Shown here piece after piece: positions 8,205 to 17,101 of a DNA stretch of 64,000 nucleotides. Each line of letters opens with the position of its first letter. Position 1 is the stretch's first letter. The notes beneath the pieces are model-generated. The model did not search any database. It saw nothing but the letters and a program-made list of their open reading frames with translations, and was not told the origin of the DNA. The DNA is from JAWVFM01 sp963739355. GTDB lineage: Bacteria; Actinomycetota; Thermoleophilia; Solirubrobacterales; 70-9. The stretch is taken from assembly GCA_963739355.1 (NCBI GenBank), contig CAVUAD010000005.1:372001-436000 (forward strand), read 5' to 3'. Position numbers and translations under genes: made by a program.

Positions 8205-10344
8205 GCCGGCCGCCGCCGGACACGACGACTCGACCGCGGAGTTCTTCGCCGCGATCGTCGCCTCCTCAGACGACGCGATCCTGAGCAAGGACTCCCACGG
8301 CCTGATCACCAGCTGGAACCCCGCGGCCGAGCGGATGTACGGCTACACCGCCGCCGAGGCGATCGGCCGGCACATCTCGATCCTCATCCCGCCAAGTCGC
8401 TCGGGGGAGGAGGAGGACATCATCGATCGCGTCTTCGCCGGGAACCGCGTCGACCACTACGAGACGGAGCGCGTGACGAAGTTCGGGCGCCTGATCACGG
8501 TTTCGCTGTCGATCTCCCCGATCCGCGGGCGGGACGGCGAGGTTGTCCGGGCCTCCGTCATCGCCCGCGACGTCACCAGCCACCACCGCTCGCTGGAGCT
8601 CGCCGACCGGCTGCAGCGCGTGACCGCGGCGTTCGCGCGCGAGCTCGACGCCGAGCGGGTCATGGACCTGATGCTCGAGCAGGCCGTGGACGCGCTCGGA
8701 GCGGTTGCCGGCGCAATCGGCGACGTGGATCGCGAGAACGAGGCGGTGATCCTCCGGCGGACCTCCGGCTACACGCCCGAGGCCCTGGCTCGCTTCAGCC
8801 GGTTCCCGCTTGCCGCCGACGTGCCGATGTCCCGAGCGGTTCGCGAGAACGCGCCGATCTGGACCAGCGGCGCGAAGGAGCTCGGCGATCGCTTCTCCGG
8901 CCTGGAGCGGTCCGAGTTGCGCTTCGGCGCGCTCGCCGTGCTCCCGCTGGCCACCGGCCGGAAGCCCTTCGGTGCCCTCGCGCTGAGCTTCGACGAGGAG
9001 CGGATCTTCGACGCCGAGGAGCGCGCCTTCCTCCTTGCCGCGACGCAGCAGGCCGCCTTTGCGCTGGATCGTGCTCGCGCCTACGAGGCACAGCGCCAGG
9101 AGGAGGAGTACCAGCGGTTCCTGGCCGAGGCCGGGGAGCTCCTCGCCGGGTCGCTCGACCCGGACGAGACGCTTCGCGAGCTTGCGGCGCTTGCCGTGCA
9201 GCGAATCGCCGACTGGTGCGGGATCGAGCTCGTCGACGAGGACCGGAGCCTCAGGAACGTCGCGGTCGCGCACGTCGACCCGGAGCAGGTCGGGGTCGCC
9301 GAGGAGTTTCGCCGCCGCTACCCGGTCGACCCGAACTCGGAGACCGGGGTGCCGCATGTGGTCAGGTCCGGCCAGACGGAGGTCTATCCGGAGGTCACCG
9401 ACGAGATGCTCCGCGCCGGCGCCGTCGACGAGGACCACCTGCGAATGATGCGGGAGCTCGGGCTTGCGTCCGTGATGATCGTGCCCCTGCGCGCGCACGG
9501 CCGCGTGCTCGGAGCGATCACCCTCGTCGCTTCGGACCCGGCGCGCAGCTACGGCCCCCGGGATGTCGCGCTCGCCGAGGACCTGGCCCGCCGCGCCGCG
9601 CTGGCCATCGAGAACGCGCTGCTCTACCAGCGCGAGCACACGGCGGCGCTCACCCTCCAGCGCGCGCTGCTGCCGCAGTCCCTCCCGGAGCTCGACGGCG
9701 TGCGGATCGCCGTGCGCTACCAGCCGGCGGCGCCGGGCACCGAGGTGGGCGGCGACTGGTACGAGGTCGTCGCCGCGACCGACGGCGCGGTCGGCGTGAC
9801 CATCGGTGACGTGGCGGGTCGCGGGATCCTCGCCGCGTCGGCGATGGGGAGGGTGCGCCCGGCGTTGCGCGGGTTCGTCATGGACGGCTACCGCCCGGCG
9901 CAGGCGATGGAGGCCCTCGACCGGCTGATCAAGGAGTCGGAGCGGCCCGAGATGATCACTGTCTTCCACCTGCAGTTCGATCCGGCAAGCGGGTTGGCGG
10001 AGTACGTGCGCGCGGGCCATCCGCCGGCGCTCCTGAGGCGTCCCGGCGAGAGGGTGGATGCGCTCGACGGAGAGGGGACGCCGCCGCTCGGGATCCTGCG
10101 CGACGTCGAGTTTCGCCGCCACGGCGTCGAGCTACCCCCGGGGAGCCTCGTGCTCCTCTATACGGACGGGCTCATCGAGCGGCGGGGTACCGACATCAAG
10201 GCAAGCCTCGAGCAGCTCAGGGCGGCGTTCGCCGAGGCCCCAACGGAGCCCGACCGCTGCGCGGACTGGCTCCTGGAGCGCTTCACCGACGAGCACGCCG
10301 TCGACGACGTCGCGCTGCTCGTGATGGCGGTCGACTCCGCCTAG
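8191..10344 (+). CDS. PAS-GAF-GAF-SpoIIE sensor phosphatase
   Basis: A 717-residue cytoplasmic PP2C phosphatase with sensory domains. A PAS domain (about residues 16-130; ITSWNPAAERMYGYTAAEAIG) is followed by a GAF domain (about 150-290), a second GAF (about 315-475; SVMIVPLRAHGRVLGAITLV) and a SpoIIE/PP2C domain (about 490-715). The last contains the metal-site motifs GGDWYEVV, IGDVAGRGILAASAMG and LYTDGLIERRG. It should dephosphorylate the STAS protein encoded just upstream in response to a ligand or redox signal sensed by PAS/GAF. No transmembrane segment is seen. The 14-nt overlap with the STAS gene supports co-translation. Confidence 0.93.
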   Translation: MAQPEPAAAGHDDSTAEFFAAIVASSDDAILSKDSHGLITSWNPAAERMYGYTAAEAIGRHISILIPPSRSGEEEDIIDRVFAGNRVDHYETERVTKFGRLITVSLSISPIRGRDGEVVRASVIARDVTSHHRSLELADRLQRVTAAFARELDAERVMDLMLEQAVDALGAVAGAIGDVDRENEAVILRRTSGYTPEALARFSRFPLAADVPMSRAVRENAPIWTSGAKELGDRFSGLERSELRFGALAVLPLATGRKPFGALALSFDEERIFDAEERAFLLAATQQAAFALDRARAYEAQRQEEEYQRFLAEAGELLAGSLDPDETLRELAALAVQRIADWCGIELVDEDRSLRNVAVAHVDPEQVGVAEEFRRRYPVDPNSETGVPHVVRSGQTEVYPEVTDEMLRAGAVDEDHLRMMRELGLASVMIVPLRAHGRVLGAITLVASDPARSYGPRDVALAEDLARRAALAIENALLYQREHTAALTLQRALLPQSLPELDGVRIAVRYQPAAPGTEVGGDWYEVVAATDGAVGVTIGDVAGRGILAASAMGRVRPALRGFVMDGYRPAQAMEALDRLIKESERPEMITVFHLQFDPASGLAEYVRAGHPPALLRRPGERVDALDGEGTPPLGILRDVEFRRHGVELPPGSLVLLYTDGLIERRGTDIKASLEQLRAAFAEAPTEPDRCADWLLERFTDEHAVDDVALLVMAVDSA

Positions 10345-10348
10345 CGGC

Positions 10349-11239
10349 TCAGCGCGGGTTGACTGCCGAGACGATCCAGGTCGACGCCGGGCCGACGAGG
10401 CTTCCGTCGTCCACGACGAACTCCCCAAGCGCCTCGCGAAGGGCCGCGCGGACATCGTCGTGGAGGTGGGCGGCGCGGTCGCCCTGCAGGCGCAGGATCT
10501 CACCGGCCGGGCCGATCGCCATGACCGCCGCGAGCGCCTCGTCGAGGTCGCGGCCGATCATGATCGGCAGGTCGCAGCGCCGCAGGCTGATGTCCTCGAA
10601 CCCGGCGCCGGTGAGGATGTCGGTGGTGGTGTCGGCGCCGGCCATCGAGAACGGGCCCGGCCCGCAGGTCGGGTCGTCGTACTCCTCGGGACGCTCGACG
10701 ATCTTCTCGGTCGTCACCTGAGCCCGGTACAGCCAGTCGTTGTCCTCGCGGCGGCGCCAGACCACCACGACAAGGCGCGCGCCGGGGCGCAGCGAGGCGC
10801 GGATGTTGCGAAAGGCCGCCACCGGGCTCGCGAAGAACATGACGCCCATCCGCGAGAACGCCATGTCGTATGGCCCGCCGAGGTCGCCGACCTGCACGTC
10901 GGCGACCCGGAACTCCGCGTTCTCGACGCCTGCGTCGCGGGCCTCCTCGCGCGACCGCTCGACGAAGCGCGGCGCGACGTCCACGCCCGTCGCGTGGCCC
11001 TCGGGCCCGACGAGCTCGGCGATTCGCTGTGTCGTGTCGCCGAAGCCGCAGCCGATGTCGAGCACACACTCGCCGGCCTGCGGCGGGTGCAGCGCCAGCG
11101 CTGCGTCGCCGTGGTTGCCGAGACCGGTGGTCACGATCTCGCGGAACTCCAGAAAGCGGTCGAACAGCGGGCCGTCCCACGCAGCCGTGGCCTCCGCGTT
11201 CTGCGGGCTCACGGCTTGGCTCGTCGCTGCGTCCGTCAT
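10349..11239 (-). CDS. class I SAM-dependent methyltransferase
   Basis: A 296-residue methyltransferase. Motif I is VLDIGCGFGDTT (about residues 58-69), the acidic residue ending strand 2 is in TGVDVAPRFV, and motif III is near RPGARLVVVVW. The family resembles the ubiE/COQ5-like methyltransferases that use small organic substrates; the acceptor is unknown. It converges with the phosphatase gene, leaving only 4 bp between stops, and is divergent from the L,D-transpeptidase gene. Confidence 0.85.
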   Translation of the reverse strand: MTDAATSQAVSPQNAEATAAWDGPLFDRFLEFREIVTTGLGNHGDAALALHPPQAGECVLDIGCGFGDTTQRIAELVGPEGHATGVDVAPRFVERSREEARDAGVENAEFRVADVQVGDLGGPYDMAFSRMGVMFFASPVAAFRNIRASLRPGARLVVVVWRRREDNDWLYRAQVTTEKIVERPEEYDDPTCGPGPFSMAGADTTTDILTGAGFEDISLRRCDLPIMIGRDLDEALAAVMAIGPAGEILRLQGDRAAHLHDDVRAALREALGEFVVDDGSLVGPASTWIVSAVNPR

Positions 11240-11311
11240 CCTTGGCCGCCGCCCCGAAATCTACTCCGCTCGGAAGCATGCGCGGTGGCGCCAGGTGGGA
11301 CCATTGGAGTG

Positions 11312-12151
11312 ATGACGCTCGCGATCAAACGGCGAATGTGGGTCGTGACCGGCATCGTCGTCTTGGTCGCGCCCGCGGTCCTCGCGTTACGGCTCTCGGG
11401 CGGCGAAGGCGGGCAGGGCCAGGCGGCGACCGTCACGGTGCAGGTGCCCAAGGTCGGGGCATCGACGGAGGCAGGCAGCGCCCCGACGCTCCGGCCGCCC
11501 TCGGCTACGTTCCGCTCTCCGTCCGCGCAGCTGACCGCCGGCCTCCCGGATGGCGCGAGCGCCGTCCTCTACGTTCGCAACCACCGGCGCGCGAAGCTCC
11601 TCACGGAGAGAGGCGGAGGAAGCGTCGTCACGAAGGTCCGCACCCACACCGCCTTCGGGTCGCGGACCACGTTCGCCGTCGCCCGGGCCAAGGGCGGCTG
11701 GGCCCAGGTGATGACTCCCGATGTCCCCAACGGGCAGCTCGCGTGGGTCAAGCTCGATCCACGCCGGCTGGGCTACTTCGTGACCTACTCGCGAGTCGAC
11801 GTCGACCTCTCCGCTCGCCGCGCGACGCTGTTCGTCGACGGCGATGAGAAACGGTCGTTTGCGGTCTCGATCGGCGCGCCGGGGACCGACACGCCCGTTG
11901 GCCGCTTCGCCGTGACCGACACCTTCACGGGGCTTCACAGCCCGTCCTACGGCTGCTGCGCGCTGGCCCTCACAGCCCAGCAGCCGGCCCTCCCGTCCGG
12001 CTGGATGGGCGGCAACCGGATCGCCATCCACGGGAGCTACGACGCCCTCGGCGAGGCGATCTCGCACGGGTGCGTCCACGCGGCGAACCCCGAGGTCCGG
12101 TACCTCGTCGCGCACGTGCCGATCGGCTCGCCGGTCGACATCCACGACTAG
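11312..12151 (+). CDS. L,D-transpeptidase (YkuD domain), membrane-anchored
   Basis: A 279-residue cell-wall enzyme with an N-terminal signal anchor (VVTGIVVLVAPAVLAL, about residues 12-27), a linker with an SH3-like stretch, and a C-terminal YkuD domain. The catalytic motif is IHGS ... SHGCVH with Cys254, where most family members read SHGCVR. It would form 3-3 peptidoglycan cross-links or attach proteins to peptidoglycan outside the membrane. GGTGGGA at 11294-11300 supports a start at 11312; an in-frame GTG precedes it directly at 11309. The long open frame upstream of 11309 is antisense to the methyltransferase and is not part of this gene. Confidence 0.88.
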   Translation: MTLAIKRRMWVVTGIVVLVAPAVLALRLSGGEGGQGQAATVTVQVPKVGASTEAGSAPTLRPPSATFRSPSAQLTAGLPDGASAVLYVRNHRRAKLLTERGGGSVVTKVRTHTAFGSRTTFAVARAKGGWAQVMTPDVPNGQLAWVKLDPRRLGYFVTYSRVDVDLSARRATLFVDGDEKRSFAVSIGAPGTDTPVGRFAVTDTFTGLHSPSYGCCALALTAQQPALPSGWMGGNRIAIHGSYDALGEAISHGCVHAANPEVRYLVAHVPIGSPVDIHD

Positions 12152-12154
12152 CCC

Positions 12155-13537
12155 TCAGGCAGCGGCGAGCTGATCCGCTACCGCCGCGGCGAGGTCGTCG
12201 CCGAGGTCGTCGAGGTCGGGGAGGAGGTCGCGGTCGCCGACGAGCCCGAAGTTGACGCCGCCGTCGTAGCTCAGCAGGCCGATCGAGAGCGCATGGTTCT
12301 GCGGCGAGAGCGGCACGAACGGGTAGATCGCCTCGATGCGCCGCCCGAGCAGGAAGAGCGGGACCTGCGGGCCGGGCACGTTCGACACGACGAGGTTCCA
12401 GGTGAGCGGCCGGGAGATCGCTCCCCCGAGCACGCGGTTGATCGTGGGCGGCGCGAAGCCTGTCGCCTCGATGATCAGCGACGCGGCGCTCGCCTGCTCG
12501 GACGCCTTCAGGCGAGTCATCTCCGCGTTCACGAGCTCGAGGCGCCGCCGCGGGTCCGCCTCGCCCAGCGGCAGCCTCATCAGGATCGTGGCGACCCGGT
12601 TGCCGAGCTCGAGGTCCTCGTCCGGGCGCCGGACCGACACGGGGACGAGCGCGACCAGGTGCTCCGGGGTCCGTTCGCCGCGCCGCTCGAAGAAGCGGCG
12701 CAGGCCGCCGGCGGCGATCGCCAGGACGACGTCGTTGACGGTTGCTCCGCTCCCTCCGCGCGCCCGCTTCAGCGCCTCGAGCTCGGTCGCCACGAACGCG
12801 ACCCGCCGGTCGCGCCCGACCTCGCGGTTCAGGAACGTCTGGGGTGCGCTGGGGCCGCCGGCGGCGAGGCTCGCGAAGCCCTCGGCCGTGCGGCGCATCC
12901 GCTGCGCCGTTCCCCGCGGCGCAAGCGCCGAGCGCGTCGCGCTGCGGGCCGCGCGGAGCGGAGCGGCGAGCCGCTCCGTGGCGGCGCCGGTCACCAGCAT
13001 CCGCGGGCTCGGCTCGTCCGGAGCCCACGGGGCGTCGGGGACGGGCATCTCCGTGCCGTCGGCCGAGACGTCCACCAGCAGGGTGCCGACGTCCATCGCC
13101 GAGACGCCGTCGACCAGCGCGTGGTGGGTCTTCGACACGTAGGCGTGGCGCTTGCGCTCGAGGCCCTCGATCAGGTAGATCTGCCAGAGCGGGCGGGTGA
13201 AGTCGAGCGGCTCGGACATGATCCGGCCGACCAGTTCGCGCAGCTGGGCGAGGCTGCCCGGCTTCGGCAGCGCGGCGTGGCGCACGTGCCAGCCGAGGTC
13301 GAAGCGCGGGTCGTCCGACCACACCGGGTTCGCGAGCCCGACCGGCACCTTCGTCACGCGCTGGCGGAAGCGCGGCACCAGGTTGAGCCGCGCGTCGACA
13401 TGGGCAAGGACCCGGTCGAAGGCCGGCGGCTTGCCCGCGACGATCACCGTCCCGCCGACGTTGACGTGAATCGGTCCCCGCTCGGCGAGGAGCGAGGACA
13501 TGTCCGAGGCTGAGAGGCGAGTGGTTCGCTCGGCCAT
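12155..13537 (-). CDS. wax ester synthase / diacylglycerol acyltransferase (WS/DGAT) family protein
   Basis: A 460-residue acyl-CoA:alcohol/diacylglycerol acyltransferase. The condensation-domain active site THHALVDG (HHxxxDG at residues 138-144) is followed by the C-terminal WS/DGAT domain with VNDVVLAIAAGGLRR, NRVATILMRLPL and LVVSNVPGPQVPLFLLGRRI. These enzymes make triacylglycerol or wax esters for storage in actinobacteria. It is single, not in an operon, and converges with the L,D-transpeptidase gene 3 bp away. A TAGTCT box lies 9 nt before the start. Confidence 0.93.
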   Translation of the reverse strand: MAERTTRLSASDMSSLLAERGPIHVNVGGTVIVAGKPPAFDRVLAHVDARLNLVPRFRQRVTKVPVGLANPVWSDDPRFDLGWHVRHAALPKPGSLAQLRELVGRIMSEPLDFTRPLWQIYLIEGLERKRHAYVSKTHHALVDGVSAMDVGTLLVDVSADGTEMPVPDAPWAPDEPSPRMLVTGAATERLAAPLRAARSATRSALAPRGTAQRMRRTAEGFASLAAGGPSAPQTFLNREVGRDRRVAFVATELEALKRARGGSGATVNDVVLAIAAGGLRRFFERRGERTPEHLVALVPVSVRRPDEDLELGNRVATILMRLPLGEADPRRRLELVNAEMTRLKASEQASAASLIIEATGFAPPTINRVLGGAISRPLTWNLVVSNVPGPQVPLFLLGRRIEAIYPFVPLSPQNHALSIGLLSYDGGVNFGLVGDRDLLPDLDDLGDDLAAAVADQLAAA

Positions 13538-13581
13538 CCGGCCGCGAGACTACCCGCGCCCGGTCTTCGCCGGCTGCGCTG

Positions 13582-13587
13582 TAGGTT
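13582..13587 (+). promoter_or_regulatory. -10 box of a probably leaderless transcript
   Basis: TAGGTT ends 7 nt before the GTG start at 13595; no ribosome-binding site between. Confidence 0.45.
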
Positions 13588-13594
13588 GGCCCGC

Positions 13595-14326
13595 GTGAAG
13601 GTCGAGATGCTGAACGTGGGGTGGTTCACGTCGCCCGCCGGGATCTGGCGCCGCGACGACGACATGGAGCGCCAGGCGCGCTTCCCGGTCCCGGCCTACG
13701 TGATCGAGACGGAGTCCGAGCGAGTCCTGGTCGACACGGGCCTCAACCCTGGAGCGGTCGCCGACCCCGCCGGCCACTACGGCTCGGGTGACGCGCTTGG
13801 CCTCTTCGAGCTCGAGCAGGACGAGAGCCTCGGCGACCAGCTCGACCTCGCAACGCTCACCAGGGTTGTCCTCACGCATCTCCACTTCGACCACGCGGGG
13901 GGTCTCGAGCTGCTGCCGGAGTCGGTACCGATCACGATCCAGCGGCGGGAGTGGGAGGCCGGCCGGGACCGGGAGGCCGTCGCCAAGAACTTCCTGCTGC
14001 CCCGCGACTACGCCGACATCGGCGACCGGGTCGAGCTGGTGGACGGCGACCACGACCTCCTCGGCGACGGCTCCGTCCAGCTGCTGCTCACGCCCGGCCA
14101 CACCCCGGGTCACCAGTCGGTCCGCGTGGGCGGGAGGCTGGTGATCGGCGGCGACGTCACCCACTACGCCGCCGGCCTTGACGACCACCGGTTTCCGATG
14201 TTCGCCGACGACTTCGACGCGCAGGCCGAGTCGGCCGACCGGCTCAAGGCGCTGCGTGACGCGGGCGCGGTCGTCCGCCCGGGACACGACCCGGACGTCC
14301 TGAGCCCCGGCCCCGTGCCGGTCTGA
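13595..14326 (+). CDS. MBL-fold metallo-hydrolase (AHL-lactonase-like)
   Basis: A 243-residue metallo-beta-lactamase-fold hydrolase. The zinc motif THLHFDHAGG gives H95-x-H97-x-D99-H100; TPGHTPGHQSV and GGDVTHY supply further metal ligands, and RPGHDPDV the last His. The layout resembles N-acyl-homoserine lactonases and related lactonases, but the substrate is not determined by sequence. The GTG at 13595 is chosen; a TTG at 13586 is in frame but lies inside the proposed -10 region. The gene ends just before the tRNA-Arg gene. Confidence 0.88.
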   Translation: MKVEMLNVGWFTSPAGIWRRDDDMERQARFPVPAYVIETESERVLVDTGLNPGAVADPAGHYGSGDALGLFELEQDESLGDQLDLATLTRVVLTHLHFDHAGGLELLPESVPITIQRREWEAGRDREAVAKNFLLPRDYADIGDRVELVDGDHDLLGDGSVQLLLTPGHTPGHQSVRVGGRLVIGGDVTHYAAGLDDHRFPMFADDFDAQAESADRLKALRDAGAVVRPGHDPDVLSPGPVPV

Positions 14327-14364
14327 CCCCGGCTTCTACAATCCCCGCCCGGGCAAGAGCCCGC

Positions 14365-14442
<78 letters not shown>

Positions 14443-14591
14443 TCCTCGGAAATCGGAGCAGACCGCATGGACATGCGCTTTGTCGCCGCCTGAGCGACCT
14501 GACCTACACGCAGAGGTTCTGGCGGAGATTCTCGTGAGTGGGCCAACCGCTGCCTCAACACATCGTGTGCTGGGGTGTGTATGGTTGCCGA

Positions 14592-14852
14592 GTGGCCTCC
14601 GGCAAGTCCCGTGTCAATGTCGTCCTCGATGACGAGCAAGCCCGCAAGCTCTCTCTGATGGCCGAGCGCGCGCACGTGCAAGAGGGAACGCTGGCGCGGT
14701 CGCTGCTCTCGAATGCGCTCGATGCCGCCGACCCGGACGCCCGCACGATCGCGACGCTTCTCGACGCGATTCCCGGGGCATGGGAGCGGACCCAGGAGGG
14801 GATCGAACAGGCGCGCGGGGGCGAGGGCGTTTCACTCGACGAACTGACGTAA
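14592..14852 (+). CDS. antitoxin-like ribbon-helix-helix protein
   Basis: An 86-residue protein. Its N-terminus (SRVNVVLDDEQARKLSLMAE, then EGTLARSLLSNAL) fits a CopG/Arc-type ribbon-helix-helix DNA-binding fold. The acidic C-terminus (EGIEQARGGEGVSLDELT) is the usual toxin-binding tail. The GTG start at 14592 begins right at the RHH strand. Its stop is immediately followed by the GTG of the toxin-like gene with no gap. It would repress its own promoter and neutralise the partner. It lies 150 bp after the tRNA-Arg, a typical cargo position. Confidence 0.75.
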   Translation: MASGKSRVNVVLDDEQARKLSLMAERAHVQEGTLARSLLSNALDAADPDARTIATLLDAIPGAWERTQEGIEQARGGEGVSLDELT

Positions 14853-15146
14853 GTGGCGCGGCTCCTGGTCACTCCGCGGGCGCGGAGAGACGGCGACGAC
14901 GCGATCGCGTCGCTCGGCCTTCCCGCCGACACCTGGACCCGCGTTGCCTCCTCGCTGCGAATCCTGGAGGACTTCCCGCTTGCCGGGCGAGCGCTCGAGG
15001 GGCGGTGGAGTGGAACCAGATTCGTGCTCGGTCCTTGGCCCTGGATGATTCTGCTGTACCTGCAGGACTCGGATGAGGACGTCGTCTATCTCGTTGCGAT
15101 TCACGACGCGCGGGCGTCCACTGCCGCGACCGGCCGCGGCCAGTAG
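14853..15146 (+). CDS. RelE/ParE-like toxin
   Basis: A 97-residue basic protein with the RelE/ParE layout: LLVTPRARRDGDDAIASLG at the start, then FPLAGRALEGRWSGTRFVLGPW, then ILLYLQDSDEDVVYLVAIHDAR. The last block matches the family's final strands (YxxxDxxVxxxxIxHxR). RelE proteins cut mRNA on the ribosome and ParE proteins inhibit gyrase; which applies is not clear. It is translationally coupled to the antitoxin (TAA then GTG). Confidence 0.75.
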   Translation: MARLLVTPRARRDGDDAIASLGLPADTWTRVASSLRILEDFPLAGRALEGRWSGTRFVLGPWPWMILLYLQDSDEDVVYLVAIHDARASTAATGRGQ

Positions 15147-15228
15147 GGGGCGCTCAGCGCCAAGCCAGACGCGAAGCCGCCCGATGTCGACACGGCTTGC
15201 TGGGACCGGGCCTAATGAGTTAAGTCTA

Positions 15229-15252
15229 GTTATTGACAGTAGTCTCAGTAAC
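15229..15252. promoter_or_regulatory. candidate TetR-family operator (24-bp imperfect palindrome)
   Basis: The half-sites GTTATTGACAGT and AGTCTCAGTAAC are complementary at 9 of 12 positions (GTTAnTGAnAnT). The palindrome covers the -35 box of the promoter ahead of the FAD hydroxylase. This is the size and placement expected for the repressor encoded at 18952-19695. Confidence 0.55.
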
Positions 15253-15261
15253 TGGTACGGT
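15233..15261 (+). promoter_or_regulatory. sigma-A-type promoter of the aromatic-degradation operon
   Basis: A perfect -35 TTGACA (15233-15238), a 17-nt spacer and the -10 TACGGT (15256-15261). The transcript would carry a leader of about 50 nt with CGGAGAG before the ATG at 15321. It is unusually consensus-like for this window. Confidence 0.6.
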
Positions 15262-15320
15262 GCTGCGCGATCACTCGCCAATGGGTGCGAGGTGGAACGC
15301 GAGATCCAGCCGGAGAGACG

Positions 15321-16982
15321 ATGGGACAAGAAGAGAACCTCCCGGTGGCGATCACCGGTGGAGGCGCCGTCGGCGTGACGCTGGCGCTGATGCTGGCCCG
15401 GCGGGGCGTCCGCGTCGTCGTCTTCGAGCGGGGGGCGAAGCCTGAGACCCTGCCGCGAGCGCATGCGGTCAATCCGCGATCGATCGAGATCCTCCAAGAG
15501 CTCGACATCACGTATGCAGAGCTGCAGGCGGCCGCGGCCCCGCCGGAGCTGACGAGCGAAGTCCGGTTCGTGACCACGTTGACCGGCCACTGCTTCGGAA
15601 CGCTTGCGTATGAGCGCCAGGACGACGACGTCCGCGCCGTGACTCCATACCCGCTGCTGAACATCCCGCAGCCTGCGCTCGAGGCGCTGCTGTTCGAGAG
15701 GCTCGAGGCGGAGCCGCTGGTGGATCTCCGCCGCGGGCACACATGGACCGGAGCGTCGATCGAGGAGGGCGACTTCCTCTCGACGGTCCAGGCGCCTAAC
15801 GGCGACATCACCGTGCGCTCTCGATATCTCGTCGGGGCCGACGGCGCGACCAGCCCCGTGCGCGAGCACCTCGGGATTGGCATGTCCGGCCTCGGAGACC
15901 TCGCGTCGGTTCTCACGATCACCTTCGAAGCTGATCTGACCGACGTCGTCCGTGCGCGCCCCGGCGTCCTCCACTGGCTTTTCGGACCGCCCTTGAAGGG
16001 GACGTTACTGGCGTACCTGCCGGATCGTCTGTGGACGTACGGCATCGTGCAGCCCCCCGGCCGGATCGACATGAGCGCCTTCGGGCCCGCGCGTGTGCGC
16101 GAGCTCGTGCGGGAGGCGCTCGGGCCGGGCGCCGCTGATGTCCCGTTCGAGATCATCACGGCAACGCCGTGGAAGATGCGGGTCGAGGTCGCCGACGCCT
16201 ACCGCGTCGGCAACGCCTTCCTCGCCGGCGACGCGGCGCACCGGTTCCCACCCACCGGTGGCCTCGGTCTCAACAGCGGCCTGCAGGACGCTCACAACCT
16301 CGCCTGGAAGCTTGCCGCCGTGGTCGCGGGAGAGGCGGCGGATCCGCTGCTCGACACTTACGAGCGCGAGCGTCAGCCGGTCGCGCGTCGCAACGCCGAT
16401 CAGAGCCTCGTCAACGTTCAGGCGCTCGCCTCGTTGATTACCGCCGTCGACGAGGGAGCGGCGTTCGAGCAGGACGCGCCGCGGTTTGCCGAGTGGCTGG
16501 CAGCACCAGGACGTGCCGAGCAAATCAGCTCGGCCGTTGCCGATCAACGAGGCCACTTCGACAGCCTGGCCTTGCAGCTCGGCTTCTCCTACGACCCCGA
16601 TGACGAGCCAATCACGGAGGTCAGTGATTTTTCACCGCGTGCCGTCGCAGGCCGGCGTCTGCCTCACGGGTGGCTCGAGATCGATGGCGAGCAGGCGTCG
16701 GTGCTGGATCTGCTCGATCCACACCGGTTCACGGTGTTGCTCCTCGGCGATGTCGCGTCGCCGAGCTTGACCGCGGGACTCGGCGCCACGGTCGTCCGGC
16801 TCGACCCCGCCGGGCCGGATGTAGATCAGTGGATGGAGGCGGTCGGCCTGGCCGGCTCTATCGGCGTCCTGGTCCGGCCTGACGGACACATCCACAGCGT
16901 CGCCGGCGACGAGCCCCAGGTTCAGCAGTTCGAGACCGAGATCGCGACGCTGCTTGGCACGGAGCAGGAGGTTGCGCGATGA
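15321..16982 (+). CDS. FAD-dependent aromatic-ring monooxygenase (phenol hydroxylase/TfdB-like)
   Basis: A 553-residue class A flavoprotein hydroxylase. The N-terminal FAD motif ITGGGAVGVTLALMLARRG (residues about 10-28) is followed by the DG motif LVGADGATSPVRE and the GD motif LAGDAAHRFPPTGGLGLNSG. The C-terminal thioredoxin-like part (about 420-553) is typical of PheA/TfdB/MhpA-type enzymes. It would use NAD(P)H and O2 to hydroxylate a phenolic compound to a catechol. It leads a cassette with an extradiol dioxygenase and an SDR, which supports an aromatic-degradation role; the substrate is unknown. The start has CGGAGAG 4-10 nt upstream. Confidence 0.9.
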   Translation: MGQEENLPVAITGGGAVGVTLALMLARRGVRVVVFERGAKPETLPRAHAVNPRSIEILQELDITYAELQAAAAPPELTSEVRFVTTLTGHCFGTLAYERQDDDVRAVTPYPLLNIPQPALEALLFERLEAEPLVDLRRGHTWTGASIEEGDFLSTVQAPNGDITVRSRYLVGADGATSPVREHLGIGMSGLGDLASVLTITFEADLTDVVRARPGVLHWLFGPPLKGTLLAYLPDRLWTYGIVQPPGRIDMSAFGPARVRELVREALGPGAADVPFEIITATPWKMRVEVADAYRVGNAFLAGDAAHRFPPTGGLGLNSGLQDAHNLAWKLAAVVAGEAADPLLDTYERERQPVARRNADQSLVNVQALASLITAVDEGAAFEQDAPRFAEWLAAPGRAEQISSAVADQRGHFDSLALQLGFSYDPDDEPITEVSDFSPRAVAGRRLPHGWLEIDGEQASVLDLLDPHRFTVLLLGDVASPSLTAGLGATVVRLDPAGPDVDQWMEAVGLAGSIGVLVRPDGHIHSVAGDEPQVQQFETEIATLLGTEQEVAR

Positions 16983-17101
16983 AGCCCTCTCCTCCGTGGC
17001 CGTCCCGTGTCGCCGCTGCACATCTTGTAACCGCCGCCGACAGACGGCATCCATTCGACCCTGCCGATCGCCGCCGGGTCATCAACCCGAGGAGGACCTA
17101 A
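16979..17101 (+). CDS. possible 40-residue coupled small ORF
   Basis: A short frame whose ATG overlaps the stop of the hydroxylase (ATGA) and whose TAA overlaps the ATG of the dioxygenase (TAATG). The product (MKPSPPWPSRVAAAHLV..., ending NPRRT) is Arg/Pro-rich and resembles nothing known. It fills the whole 118-nt gap between two co-transcribed genes. It could act as a translational coupler, or be chance in a short intergenic region. Confidence 0.25.
   Translation: MKPSPPWPSRVAAAHLVTAADRRHPFDPADRRRVINPRRT

Noticed and set aside
8266..10122. 618-residue minus-strand frame opposite the SpoIIE-type phosphatase
   Set aside because: Antisense shadow in GC-rich DNA; the plus-strand frame has clear PAS, GAF and SpoIIE motifs.
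10460..11308. N-terminal extension of the L,D-transpeptidase by about 280 residues
   Set aside because: It is antisense to the methyltransferase gene. The signal anchor and ribosome-binding site support the start at 11312.
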